DNA of 64,000 nucleotides from Diplocloster modestus. GTDB lineage: Bacteria > Bacillota > Clostridia > Lachnospirales > Lachnospiraceae. The first letter of the stretch is position 1; the number at the start of each line of letters is the position of its first letter. The notes under the pieces are model-generated. The model saw only the letters and a list, made by a program, of their open reading frames with translations, had not been told where the DNA came from and did no database searches. Shown piece by piece: positions 53,002-62,371 of this stretch. The translations under genes and the position numbers were made by a program. The DNA lies in the NCBI RefSeq assembly GCF_019042245.1, contig NZ_JAHQCX010000014.1, positions 1 to 64,000 of the forward strand, read 5' to 3'.

Positions 53002-53901
53002 TTATTTCCTTTTAACCGGAATCCATATCGCAGCTTCATAATCCTGAGCGGTAATATCCCCTTTCGAATACCACTCGATGTTTGCACCCATCGCGATCTC
53101 AAATTCAGCATTGTTCGGAAGCCATTCTTTAAAGATCTTCGTATTTACAGTCTGGAGAGCGGCAGGCATCGGTCCGTCACATCTGAACTTCGCCCACTCC
53201 ATATCCGGAAAGCGATATACAGTCAGCCCCTCCGGCACATCACCTCCTGTATACGCCCCGGCCAGCAGATACCGGAACTTCCCTTCCTCACCTACATCAT
53301 CGATACAGATTCCATATTCACCGATCTTATCATCCCATACCGCTTTCTGTATCGCATCCGCAGGTTTTACCTGTCCCGTGAGGTACTGCATATACTGACC
53401 GCAAAACTCATCCCAGAACTTCGGTATTTCCTGATAAGACGTCTCAAAAGAAAATATCCTCTCAAAACCGATCACCTGTAATCCCTGCAGCTTTTCAATT
53501 GTGTAATTCATCTCGTCTCCTCCTTGTATGGATATTCTTATTTTCAGAGGTAAGAAAGTTTTGATTCTTCCGAATTGACTGCGGATCTGCATCGGAGACA
53601 GTCCATGAAACCGCGTGAACGCTTTGGTAAAACTCTCAGGAGTATCATAGCCGTACTTATATGCCAGCTCAATCACCTTCTCATTTCCGGATATCGCATC
53701 CAGTGCCGCCAGATAAAGTCTCCTGTTTCTGATATACTCCGATGGGGAGTACCCGGTCATAATCTTGAATCCCTTCTGAAAATATAAGGGGGACATGTAG
53801 ATCGTTTTCGCAATATCGTCCGTCCGGATATCGTCGAGAAGATGATCTTCCATATACCGGATTGCGAACTGTAAACTTTCTGTCCAGCCCATTTTTCTCA
53901 C
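53002..53901 (-). CDS. AraC-type regulator with GyrI-like effector domain, copy 2
   Basis: A 299-residue paralogue of the proteins at 48875 and 59755. HTH region: MSPLYFQKGFKIMTGYSPSEYIRNRRLYLAALD...YGYDTPESFTKAFTRFHGLSPMQIR. The effector domain (about 130-299) has MEWAKFRCDGPMPAALQTVNTKIFKEWLP, typical of GyrI-like ligand pockets. It is probably a drug or metabolite sensor; the MATE gene is about 430 bases away and divergent, a plausible target. Confidence 0.87.
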   Translation of the reverse strand: MRKMGWTESLQFAIRYMEDHLLDDIRTDDIAKTIYMSPLYFQKGFKIMTGYSPSEYIRNRRLYLAALDAISGNEKVIELAYKYGYDTPESFTKAFTRFHGLSPMQIRSQFGRIKTFLPLKIRISIQGGDEMNYTIEKLQGLQVIGFERIFSFETSYQEIPKFWDEFCGQYMQYLTGQVKPADAIQKAVWDDKIGEYGICIDDVGEEGKFRYLLAGAYTGGDVPEGLTVYRFPDMEWAKFRCDGPMPAALQTVNTKIFKEWLPNNAEFEIAMGANIEWYSKGDITAQDYEAAIWIPVKRK

Positions 53902-54079
53902 CTCCTGTCTTTATGATAGTATTTAATAAGAAATAATTCCTGTCATTTCAAGAACAATATTGTCCGAATATGCATACATGCACAAATCATAATACACTAC
54001 GATTCTACCTGCTCACTCCGTCTCTGTCAAATGACTGAAATAAGCTGTCGTAACCATACTCTCATTGAAAATTTTAACC

Positions 54080-54150
54080 ATGAAAAATTCACAGTGTCCA
54101 TAACTTATGAAAAATTCACAGTTGCATATGCAACCAAAAATTGCTATAAT
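54080..54150 (+). promoter_or_regulatory. MATE gene promoter with palindrome and direct repeats
   Basis: TTGCAT (54122-54127), 17-base spacer, TATAAT (54145-54150, extended TGC just before). A perfect 14-bp palindrome, GTTGCATATGCAAC (54121-54134), overlaps the -35. Two direct copies of ATGAAAAATTCACAGT (54080-54095 and 54107-54122) sit 27 bases apart just upstream, an arrangement suited to AraC-type binding. Confidence 0.6.
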
Positions 54151-54329
54151 AGTGATTAGTTTTTCAAAGGTATCTGGGATCTATCTGGTTTATTAGAAGT
54201 TTCACTTCATTAGTCCATACTTCTGGGAACGCACCCGGAATAGCTGTCCGACGGCTATATTATCTGCGCATAAACTCGATTAAAAGATTTTAATACTTCG
54301 AAAGATACAAAAGAAAGGAAGGCTTTATT

Positions 54330-55748
54330 ATGGAAGAACAAGTTCAGATTATGTCGAAAAAGGAAAATCCGTTGGGCTATCAGCCTATCGGTCGGCTGCT
54401 CATGAGATTCGCGCTGCCCGCGATTATCTCCATGCTGGTAAATTCGCTGTATAACATTGTTGACCAGATCTTTATCGGACAGGGAATCGGGTATCTGGGA
54501 AATGCCGCGACTACCATCGCATTTCCTATTGTAACGATTATCCTGGCTGTATCCACGCTTCTGGGCGCCGGCGCCAGCGCGTTCGCGGCCATAAAACTGG
54601 GGGAAAAGCAGGAGGAGACCGCCGAAAAGTGCCTGGGAAATGTATTTATTCTGGGAATCGTCATGGGGATCATCGTGCTGGTCCTGGGGTTGATATTCTT
54701 AGATCCGATGTTAAAGCTGTTCGGCGCAACAGAAAATACCATGGAATATTCAAGGCAGTACACTTCTATCCTGCTGATCGGCGCGCCTTTTAATATGCTG
54801 GGCGTAATCCTGAGCAATATGGCAAGGACTGACGGGAATCCTACCTTGGCCACATACAGTATGGTGATCGGCGCTGTCCTGAATACGATTCTGGACCCGA
54901 TCTATATCTTCGTGTTCCATTGGGGCGTCGTGGGAGCCGCTATCGCTACGATTACCTCTCAGATTATTTCTGCAGTGGTGCTGACCGTATATTTTATCCG
55001 CTTCAGTAATATGAGGCTGAAGACTGCCAATTTCCGGCTGCGGGGACCGATCTGCGGCAGAATGACTGCGCTGGGGGTATCCAGCGGGATCACCCAGAGC
55101 GCGGCAACCATCCTTCAGGTAGTCCTCAACAACTCCCTGGTTTTTTACGGAAACCGAACCGCGATCGGAGGGGACGTGGCTCTAAGCGCCATGGGAATCG
55201 TATCCAAAATCAGTATGATCCTGTTGTCGGTCTGTATCGGGGTCGGTATCGGTTCACAGCCGATCCTGGGCTTTAACAAAGGGGCCAATCATCCCGGACG
55301 GATCCGCAAAACTTACCTGTACGCCATCGCCGCCGCCACAGCGGCATCCGTGATCGGCTGGGCTGCCTGCCAGTTGATCCCGGATGTGATCCTGAGGCTT
55401 TTTGGTACCGGTAATACCGACTTTACCGTATTTGCCATTAAGTGTATGCGCATCTATATGCTGGGCATATTTACCGCCGGTTTCCAGGTGGTCTCAACCA
55501 GTTATTTCCAGTCCACCGGGCAGCCCATGAAGGCCTCAGTTCTGTCCATGCTGCGGCAGCTTCTGCTGTTAATTCCTCTGATTCTGCTGCTGCCCATGTT
55601 TTTCGGACTGGACGGGGTGCTGTACGCGGGGCCGGTGGCAGACTTTACCTCCGCGGTGATCGTCCTGGTCTTTATCATCTATGAGATGAAAAAACTGAAT
55701 CAGGACTGTCTTGCAGAACAAGGTATTCCGGCGGACAGTGTATCCTGA
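54330..55748 (+). CDS. MATE family efflux transporter
   Basis: A 472-residue, 12-helix exporter of the DinF/NorM-like MATE group. Signs are NPLGYQPIGRLLMRFALPAIISMLVNSLYNIVDQIFIGQGIG at the start, MARTDGNPTLATYSMVIGAVLNTILDPIYIF in the first half and GVGIGSQPILGFNKGA in the second. It likely exports cationic drugs or metabolites using an ion gradient. The nearby AraC/GyrI gene could control it. Confidence 0.93.
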   Translation: MEEQVQIMSKKENPLGYQPIGRLLMRFALPAIISMLVNSLYNIVDQIFIGQGIGYLGNAATTIAFPIVTIILAVSTLLGAGASAFAAIKLGEKQEETAEKCLGNVFILGIVMGIIVLVLGLIFLDPMLKLFGATENTMEYSRQYTSILLIGAPFNMLGVILSNMARTDGNPTLATYSMVIGAVLNTILDPIYIFVFHWGVVGAAIATITSQIISAVVLTVYFIRFSNMRLKTANFRLRGPICGRMTALGVSSGITQSAATILQVVLNNSLVFYGNRTAIGGDVALSAMGIVSKISMILLSVCIGVGIGSQPILGFNKGANHPGRIRKTYLYAIAAATAASVIGWAACQLIPDVILRLFGTGNTDFTVFAIKCMRIYMLGIFTAGFQVVSTSYFQSTGQPMKASVLSMLRQLLLLIPLILLLPMFFGLDGVLYAGPVADFTSAVIVLVFIIYEMKKLNQDCLAEQGIPADSVS

Positions 55749-55782
55749 CTGCCGGCAGATGAATAAACGATATTTTTCTGTA

Positions 55783-57336
55783 TTATTTAGCTTTCTCTGC
55801 GGATAGAGCCAGCCGTTCTCCATTGATGATCACTGCGCTGATCCGGTCGATATCCACGACAGCCGGGTACATGGCCTGGAGTTGTACGGTTCCGTCTTTC
55901 CCATCCCACTGCAGGTCATCTAACGTAATCCTGCTGCCGTCATCCAGCTCCAGCGCCATATCATGGAAGGAATCTACCTCTGTCTTCATCGTAAGTTTCA
56001 TAGAGATCGGCGACAGGGTCATCTGTACTACCTCGATTCCATTCGCCAATGTTTGATTCATGTCCTCATAGACGACACTGGTATCTTCATAGTCAAGCGG
56101 GAACTCGAATTCCCAGCTTCCCTGATAAGCTGTGCGGTAGGAACCCGCCCCGCCCAGTGCCAGGACTGCATCTTTTAACTTCTCCGGGCTGCCCAGGCCG
56201 ATGAATTGCATACGGGTCCCGATCTGTTCCCCATTCACATAATCAGATCCCGCCGTAGGATCTATCCCCTCGAAAGTATCCAGATTGATGGCGTTATAAC
56301 CGCTGCCATGGACACTCAGGATCTCTCCATTTTTCCTGTTCACTATATTCATATCTGACACATCGTTCGGATCGACAGCCCCGTTCAGATTCAGGTTCAA
56401 ATACAGGTCGCCCTCGATAAACGCCATATTATCTATCTCCATCTCCGGATAGGTATCACTGAACTTCAACTTCTTTCCAGTCCGTTTCAGCAGATAAATA
56501 TTGTGCTGTTCTCTGACGCCGTCGGCTCCTTCCGACTCTGTCGCGCCCCACTCCAGGTAGTCATCCGGTGTAACCTCATTGAAATTTTTGCTCAAGGCAG
56601 CCAGATCCTCCATATCAAATACTTTCATGGAATCGTCCGAAACCCTCAGGTCTTGAATACTGATCTTCAACTGATGTCCCGCCACGGAATCAACCCCTTC
56701 AAATCTCAGGGTTTCCTTGATCAGGAATGTTGCTTTCCCGGGGACACTGCCGTCATCGATCCTGGCAGCTCCGCAATATTGACCCATGGCAGCACCGTCC
56801 AGCTGCAGGAAGATCTCTCCGAACTGGAACTGTTTTATCTCTTCCGCGGTCTCTCCCTCAAACGGCTGTCCGTCCAGCGTCTCCACATCAAAAGCCAGAT
56901 ACAGGGAATTCCCATCGCCGACGATCCCTCTGGCCGTATAGGATAACCCCGCGTTCTCCACTATCTGGAACAGAATGCTTCCCGCCTGGGTCAGGAACGG
57001 ATTATCTGCCTCCACAGGTTCCATTGCTGGAGTCGGGGAACCACCTGCGGCTGTGTCCGGAGCCGGATTCTGCTCCTCTGACGGCTTCATAAATATATTT
57101 TTAAATATTTGATTGAGATTAATCTGATCCGCTACCACAGGGATGGACAGACAGAGAACCAATGCCGCAGCCAAAATCACAGCTGCCCGCAGCGGAAACC
57201 TCTTCGTCTTTTGACCCTTCCGTTCCTGCGGGAGGCTCACTTTGATCCGCTCCATACGCTCATCAAATCCCTTAGGAACCCGTATGGATTCTCTGGACGC
57301 CATATCCTTTATCTTTTTATCTAAACTATCCTGCAT
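55783..57336 (-). CDS. DUF4179-type membrane anti-sigma factor, second pair
   Basis: A 517-residue protein: cytoplasmic N-terminus of about 48 residues, membrane helix (AAVILAAALVLCLSIPVVA), a proline/threonine-rich linker with PAPDTAAGGSPTPAMEP and a long extracellular part. Same layout as the protein at 32381. It follows its sigma gene after 16 bases. Stress sensing at the envelope is inferred. Confidence 0.8.
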   Translation of the reverse strand: MQDSLDKKIKDMASRESIRVPKGFDERMERIKVSLPQERKGQKTKRFPLRAAVILAAALVLCLSIPVVADQINLNQIFKNIFMKPSEEQNPAPDTAAGGSPTPAMEPVEADNPFLTQAGSILFQIVENAGLSYTARGIVGDGNSLYLAFDVETLDGQPFEGETAEEIKQFQFGEIFLQLDGAAMGQYCGAARIDDGSVPGKATFLIKETLRFEGVDSVAGHQLKISIQDLRVSDDSMKVFDMEDLAALSKNFNEVTPDDYLEWGATESEGADGVREQHNIYLLKRTGKKLKFSDTYPEMEIDNMAFIEGDLYLNLNLNGAVDPNDVSDMNIVNRKNGEILSVHGSGYNAINLDTFEGIDPTAGSDYVNGEQIGTRMQFIGLGSPEKLKDAVLALGGAGSYRTAYQGSWEFEFPLDYEDTSVVYEDMNQTLANGIEVVQMTLSPISMKLTMKTEVDSFHDMALELDDGSRITLDDLQWDGKDGTVQLQAMYPAVVDIDRISAVIINGERLALSAEKAK

Positions 57337-57352
57337 GAGAACCTCTCCTTTC

Positions 57353-57814
57353 TTAAATAAGGCGTTTTAGCTTCGCTCTGGCCCTGGTCAGACGTGATTT
57401 CACCGTTCCAACGGGAATGTCCAGGATCATACCGATCTCCTTTATGCTCAGGTCTTCATAGTAAAAGAGGATCGTAACCACCCGGAATTCTTCATCCAGA
57501 GTATTTACCAAATCCCACAGCTCATAGTGGGAATCTTCGGCAGGGATATCGGTACCGGGCGCATCCTCCAGATAATCAGTCCTTCCCCGTTTCCTGGCTA
57601 TTCTGTATGACTCATGAACGACGATTTTCATGATCCACGGCCGGAACTTATCCGGATTTTTTAACTGATTCCTCTTTTCATAAGCCTTCAGTATACTTTC
57701 CCCTACCGCATCCTCGGCATCTTCATCATGGTATAAGATTCCTCTGGCTACCCGGAACATGCGCCGCTGGTATTGTTCAATATAATTGCAGAATGCTTCT
57801 TTTCCTATATCCAT
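57353..57814 (-). CDS. ECF-type RNA polymerase sigma factor, second pair
   Basis: A 153-residue sigma factor: region 2 DEDAEDAVGESILKAYEKRNQLKNPDKFRPWIMKIVVHESY and region 4 FYYEDLSIKEIGMILDIPVGTVKSRLTRARAKL. It starts after AAGGAGG AAAGG upstream of ATG. Paired with the DUF4179 gene that follows. Confidence 0.92.
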   Translation of the reverse strand: MDIGKEAFCNYIEQYQRRMFRVARGILYHDEDAEDAVGESILKAYEKRNQLKNPDKFRPWIMKIVVHESYRIARKRGRTDYLEDAPGTDIPAEDSHYELWDLVNTLDEEFRVVTILFYYEDLSIKEIGMILDIPVGTVKSRLTRARAKLKRLI

Positions 57815-57999
57815 TGGCCCTATCCTTTCCTCCTTGTTCTAAGCCTTGTACAATGCTTATACTATATAGACACCCCTGCCATTTGAAAGGTTCCCGCAAG
57901 TTATTAAAATTGTAACCAATGCGCTTCCGTTTCCGGGCTGTGCGGTCCCCAGAAGGGATTCTGATGCTGCAGCAGCACTTTCCCATTACATAAATAAAA

Positions 58000-59478
58000 T
58001 TAGGTTTTTCCGAACCCGTAATAACTCCAGTGGAGAGGTTCTTTTGTTACCGGATGTTTTCCCGTATGCTCATAGATCTTTCGCAGACACTTACTGATAC
58101 AAGACGGATCCCCTCCGCACCACGCGGCCGCCTTCACCGTGCTCTCAAAGATCCTTCCCGGTTCCTCCAGACAGATAATAGGTCTTTGCATGCAGAATGC
58201 GGTGATCTTCTGACGGATCTCTTCTTTTTCCCGGGCAGACATTTTCAGCCAGATTTCATAGTCCTGCCAGTGCAGCAGCCGGCCGGTATGCGGGTCTTTT
58301 CCTGCCGCCTTCGGGGTATTCAGGATCTGGCCCAGGTTCCCTGAGCTTATGTTACAGAATCTGGCGGCTTCTGCCATAGACGGGAAAACCTGCCCCGTCT
58401 CCACGCAGATGATCCGCACCTGCTCATGCCTGACAGGCTGATAATCGCTGATCCCAGCCGCGGCTCCCCGCTTCAGATAGCGGGGCACCGTACATTTACC
58501 AAGCTTCATCTGTTCGGCGATCCGGGTCAGTGGGTAACCCTGGGCATATAGCGCACATACCTGTTTCACATAAGAATCCAACGCCTGACGTTCGCATTTT
58601 TCCCAGTCGATCCTTTTCAGATCGAACCGGGCGCCCAGCGGGCTTTTGCTTATCATCTCCACCATGTGCCCCATTCTGGATTCCCTGCAGTTGACCGTCA
58701 GATACGTCTGGGTCGAAAAGCCGTACCGGTAAGCCAGCTTCCGTTTCAGCCGGTCGTTATCGATCTCTTCCTGTTTCGATCTCCCGAACTTTTTGGAAAA
58801 ATCCCGTTTATCCTCCTTCAGATGCTGCCCGCCGTGGAATTCCACCAGCAGGTCGACTCTGTCCGGATCCGAAAGGGACAGCCCAAAATCATAACTTCTG
58901 TTGATCTTTACCGGAAACAGATCCGCCGCTGCCACTTCCCTTCTGAAGTCAGCGATCTGGCCCTGGACCGCCAGCTGGGCAAAAAAAGCGGCTCCGAACT
59001 TATTCGGATAACTCACGCCATCCTCCAGTTGGTTCAACCGCTCTTCCTGTTCCTTTTTCGACATCGCTTCCCACTGATCCGCTGCTATCCAGTGCAGCAC
59101 TTCCCCGGTCACCGGATGGACTCCGGCGCTGTGCTGCAGCCCATGGATACAGCAGCAGATATTCCCGGACTTAACTCCGGCCCACCTGGATGCCTCCATT
59201 ATAGACGCGAAGATCCGTCCAGGTTCTTCCATGCACACAACGGCCCGTACATGTCCGGTGCGTCCGGCCGCATCCCACACCATCCCGTGTGCATTCAGCC
59301 ACTGCTCCATTTCATCCGACAGCGCGCGGCCCTCCCGGCCTTTTTTGGCTACCCGGTAGCCGCTGATCTTCCTGCCCAGCCGATAGCCGTCGATGACCGT
59401 ATCCATCTTCACATACAGGTCCCCATGTTCCTGATAATAAATCATAGCGTAATGCTTAAACTTTTCATCGGGTGTCAT
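58000..59478 (-). CDS. NUMOD-repeat protein with a predicted nuclease core
   Basis: A 492-residue protein I do not recognise fully. Three NUMOD1-like DNA-binding repeats are seen: about 83-130 (VVCMEEPGRIFASIMEASRWAG...HPVTGEVLHW), about 357-405 and about 436-487. Between them, residues about 160-290 resemble a Vsr/PD-(D/E)XK-type nuclease (SLSDPDRVDLLVEFHGGQHLKEDKRDF), then a helix-turn-helix-like TRIAEQMKLGKCTVPRYLKRG. It looks like a free-standing homing-type or phage-derived endonuclease gene. It is not inside a visible intron or prophage. Confidence 0.6.
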   Translation of the reverse strand: MTPDEKFKHYAMIYYQEHGDLYVKMDTVIDGYRLGRKISGYRVAKKGREGRALSDEMEQWLNAHGMVWDAAGRTGHVRAVVCMEEPGRIFASIMEASRWAGVKSGNICCCIHGLQHSAGVHPVTGEVLHWIAADQWEAMSKKEQEERLNQLEDGVSYPNKFGAAFFAQLAVQGQIADFRREVAAADLFPVKINRSYDFGLSLSDPDRVDLLVEFHGGQHLKEDKRDFSKKFGRSKQEEIDNDRLKRKLAYRYGFSTQTYLTVNCRESRMGHMVEMISKSPLGARFDLKRIDWEKCERQALDSYVKQVCALYAQGYPLTRIAEQMKLGKCTVPRYLKRGAAAGISDYQPVRHEQVRIICVETGQVFPSMAEAARFCNISSGNLGQILNTPKAAGKDPHTGRLLHWQDYEIWLKMSAREKEEIRQKITAFCMQRPIICLEEPGRIFESTVKAAAWCGGDPSCISKCLRKIYEHTGKHPVTKEPLHWSYYGFGKT

Positions 59479-59754
59479 GAAAACTCCTTTTTCTTTCGTA
59501 ATACCAGGATCAGATATACACTGATCCGATGTGTGTCACAACCGCTCAGAAAAGCGTCTCCAGCATCTGTCCTGCAGCGTAAACTCCGGTGCCTGAATTC
59601 CTATCTCCAGCATAACATATATCTCCTTTCGTCCCGGTGATGGATAACATCCCCACTCTTAAGACAATTATAACTTAGGACCATTATAATTAAAATAAAT
59701 TTCTAATGTCATACGCCGATACGCTCCCAATACTGCTCTTTCGCCTTACTGTTC

Positions 59755-60651
59755 TTAACTTTTTCTTACAGGCCTTAAAACTTCATATCCGATCGTCTCG
59801 GGAATCATCCTCTGGTAATCCTGGCACTCTGTCTCGTTCCAGGCAAAGCCCATCGTGGACGGGTCAAAATTCCAGGCCAGGTTTTCCACGCGGTTCAGTA
59901 CTTTTTCGCAATCCTGAAGAAAATCAAAAGCAGGATGATAAAATACCAGATAATAGCTTCCGGGATATTCCCGTATCTCGAATCCTTCCGGGACAGGACC
60001 GTTATAATCGTCAGGCACCCCCAGACCGTAGCTGTATCCCCTGCTGCCGTTCTCTAAGAACCAGCCTCCGGTATGGCAGGTGACCACCGGATGCATGACA
60101 TGAGTCATACTCTCGATCGTACCGCAGATCTCATCGCAGTTGTGGCGCTCGAAAAAAGGGAAATAGGCCTGGACCTGCGCATCCCGGATGGCGATATATT
60201 TGTGGGCGGGAATATACTCGATTCTAACTTTAGCCTCTGTAAAAATTGTTTTTTCCATATCTCTGTCTCCTTGTTCATAATATTCCGGGAAAAGGACTTC
60301 TTTTTTCATGGACACAGGAATGGGACCAGGGTTTCTCCGGTATGCGGCCGGTGTACATCCGAACGCATATACAAAAGCTCTCGTCAGAGCTTGTTGGGAT
60401 GAGAATCCGTAATTCAAAGCGATATCCAGGATACGCGTATCGGTGTCTCGCAAAGCTCTGGCCGCCAAGCTTAAACGGCGGGCCGCCATATAATTCTTCA
60501 GCGTAACACCTGTGATAGCGTGGAACTGGCTGGAGCAGTAATACGGTGAGTACCCGATCTGCCTTGACATTTCCAGAAGTGTCGGTGTCTCCGTGATGTG
60601 CGCGTCCAGCCAGTCGATCATCTGCTGTACCGCTTCGTTCCATTCATACAT
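59755..60651 (-). CDS. AraC-type regulator with GyrI-like effector domain, copy 3
   Basis: A 298-residue regulator: N-terminal HTH (YSPYYCSSQFHAITGVTLKNYMAARRLSLAARALRDTDTRILDIALNYGFSSQQALTRAFVYAFGCTPAAYRR) and C-terminal effector domain (about 135-295). The C-terminus ends with PETIGYEVLRPVRKS. It is the most diverged of the three paralogues. No obvious target gene adjoins it. Confidence 0.87.
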   Translation of the reverse strand: MYEWNEAVQQMIDWLDAHITETPTLLEMSRQIGYSPYYCSSQFHAITGVTLKNYMAARRLSLAARALRDTDTRILDIALNYGFSSQQALTRAFVYAFGCTPAAYRRNPGPIPVSMKKEVLFPEYYEQGDRDMEKTIFTEAKVRIEYIPAHKYIAIRDAQVQAYFPFFERHNCDEICGTIESMTHVMHPVVTCHTGGWFLENGSRGYSYGLGVPDDYNGPVPEGFEIREYPGSYYLVFYHPAFDFLQDCEKVLNRVENLAWNFDPSTMGFAWNETECQDYQRMIPETIGYEVLRPVRKS

Positions 60652-60993
60652 GTCTGTCCTTCTCCTTTCCTTGACAGTATAACAAAAAATAAAAGCTATT
60701 GTTTTATCATAAGTTGTAATTAACTGTTATCTATCTAAGAAACCTGAAAGCAATTGACTTAGGGCCGGATTAGAGAGAAGCAGCGGGGGCTTGGAAGCCG
60801 TCCGGTTTATCCTAATCCCTACTTTAACAACAGCCTTTTTGCAAGTTCTGACCTGTTAACAGTATCGTTAACAACATTTATATTAAAGCACCTACTCCCA
60901 GGATATCCAAAGTCCAGAGATCTTACCTAAAACTTACAAAACAGATCCCCCCCACAGTCAAAACGGACTTAACTGCTCCCCATTCACCAAAGC
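60652..60993. other. Intergenic stretch before inverted repeat element 2
   Basis: About 340 bases. Upstream of the AraC gene lies an AT-rich promoter-like region. Near 60760-60825 GGATTAGAG and CTAATCC flank a GC-richer 50-base core, a weak inverted repeat. No gene is convincing. Confidence 0.5.
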
Positions 60994-61323
60994 AGGGTAA
61001 AACCCTGGGAGACGGGAGGGGCCCTTCTGTTGTGGGGCGCAGGGCGGATCCATGTCCTTTCGCGGGCATAGGGCGGCTGAGCAGCAGCTTAGTGACATCC
61101 CGCCGGCAGGCTCAGGATGCGCGGCGGACTTCACGTCCGACGTGCAAGGGCCACTGAACCGGGAACGCATCAAGCGCTCCTGGTGAATTGGCCCGGTTCC
61201 TGAGCCTGCCGGCGGGATGTCACTTAGCTGCTGCCAGCGTACAGCCCGCAGCCCGCGAAAGGACATGGATCCGCCCTGCGCCCCACAACAGAAGGGCCCC
61301 TCCCGTCTCCCAGGGTTCTACCC
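60994..61323. repeat. Long inverted repeat with internal hairpins (element 2)
   Basis: Arms of about 123-125 bases (60994-61116 and 61199-61323) are inverse copies, mostly identical except for one variable patch of about 15 bases. The 82-base centre has its own stems: CGGAC/GTCCG (61125-61139) and AACCGGG/CCCGGTT. It lies 14 bases after the degV stop codon on the minus strand, the same placement as element 1 after the Crp/Fnr gene. It is GC-rich compared with the surroundings. Overlapping frames are palindrome artefacts. Confidence 0.85.
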
Positions 61324-61336
61324 GGCCCTTAGTAAA

Positions 61337-62212
61337 TCAAATCCCCCCACAAAGGTTACAGGTCACCGCGATTCCCAGTGCCCCTTTCCCCACATGGGTA
61401 CATATATTCAACGATAGCTCATCCATATCTACGGTATAACCCGGGAAGATTTCTTCCAGCTGCTGTTTCCACTCCATGGCTTCCTCCGGGATTCCGGCAT
61501 AGGCCGCGTGCAGCTTGATTCCCCTGCCCTTCTGCGCTTTTGCGAAGCGCTCCTGAATATCTTTTTGGATCGCTTCCACCAGGACCTGCTTGGATTTTTT
61601 TCTGCCTCTTACCTTGGCGTAGGCGTCTATCTTGCCCCCCTGGATCTGGAGGACCGGCCGGATATTCAGGATATCACCGATGGCAGCGGCAGCCGGCGTG
61701 ATTCTCCCGCCTTTTTTCAGGTAACTTAAGGTATCTACGGTGAGATAAATACTGGATTCCGAAGCGGAGGCCTCCAGAACCTCCTGAATCTCTCTGCCGC
61801 TCTTTCCCTCTTTGGCCAGCCGCTTGGCATCCCAAACGGACTGTTTCTGAGTGACCGAAATCCGCTGGTTATCCACCACATAGACTCTGTCCCCGTATTC
61901 ACGGCTTAGAGCCAGCGACGTATCATAGGAACCACTCAGTGCTTTTGTCATGGGGATATGAACTACTTCGTCGTATTCTTTCAGCAGGGAGTCCCACAGT
62001 TCCAGGACACTTCCCACCGTAGGCTGTGCAGATTTGATATCCCTGCCCTCCTCCTGGTACATGAAAAAATCACGGCTTTTAAGGGAAACTCCTTCCAGAT
62101 ATTCCTTTCCGTCAATGGTAAAAAGCATAGGGACGATAAATACCCCCTCCTGCTCAGCCATTTCTCTTGTAATTCCACTGTTACTGTCTGCAGTAACTGC
62201 TATTCTTCTCAC
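61337..62212 (-). CDS. DegV family fatty-acid-binding protein
   Basis: A 291-residue DegV protein: ITADSNSGITREMAEQEGVFIVPMLFTIDGKEYLEG at the start, MTKALSGSYDTSLALSREYGDRVYVVDNQRIS in the middle and YLKKGGRITPAAAAIGDILNIRPVL, the usual lipid-pocket region. Relatives bind fatty acids and may serve fatty-acid kinase. Divergent from the TetR gene. Confidence 0.92.
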   Translation of the reverse strand: MRRIAVTADSNSGITREMAEQEGVFIVPMLFTIDGKEYLEGVSLKSRDFFMYQEEGRDIKSAQPTVGSVLELWDSLLKEYDEVVHIPMTKALSGSYDTSLALSREYGDRVYVVDNQRISVTQKQSVWDAKRLAKEGKSGREIQEVLEASASESSIYLTVDTLSYLKKGGRITPAAAAIGDILNIRPVLQIQGGKIDAYAKVRGRKKSKQVLVEAIQKDIQERFAKAQKGRGIKLHAAYAGIPEEAMEWKQQLEEIFPGYTVDMDELSLNICTHVGKGALGIAVTCNLCGGI

Positions 62213-62293
62213 GCTATGTACCTGCCTTTTATATAAGAATTAATTACTGTTGCCCGAAACCGGTATTAGGTATATAATATTTTCATCATATAC

Positions 62294-62321
62294 TGTTACA
62301 AATTGTAACATTATGTATAAT
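62294..62321. promoter_or_regulatory. Palindromic operator between degV and the TetR gene
   Basis: TGTTACAAATTGTAACA (62294-62310) is a perfect 17-base palindrome, followed by TATAAT at 62316-62321 for the plus strand. A half-site CTGTTACA recurs at about 62347. It is the probable operator of the TetR-type regulator, and may act on both genes. Confidence 0.6.
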
Positions 62322-62371
62322 CAAAATCAAGGCGTTTTACTTGAACTGTTACATATAAGGGGATTCTGTTT

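Noticed and set aside
58666..59640. A 324-codon plus-strand frame
   Set aside because: Antisense to the NUMOD protein; no ribosome site and no recognisable domain, whereas the minus-strand protein has clear repeats.
60958..61439. Three overlapping frames on both strands
   Set aside because: All come from inverted repeat element 2; proline/arginine-rich shadow peptides without starts or homologous features.
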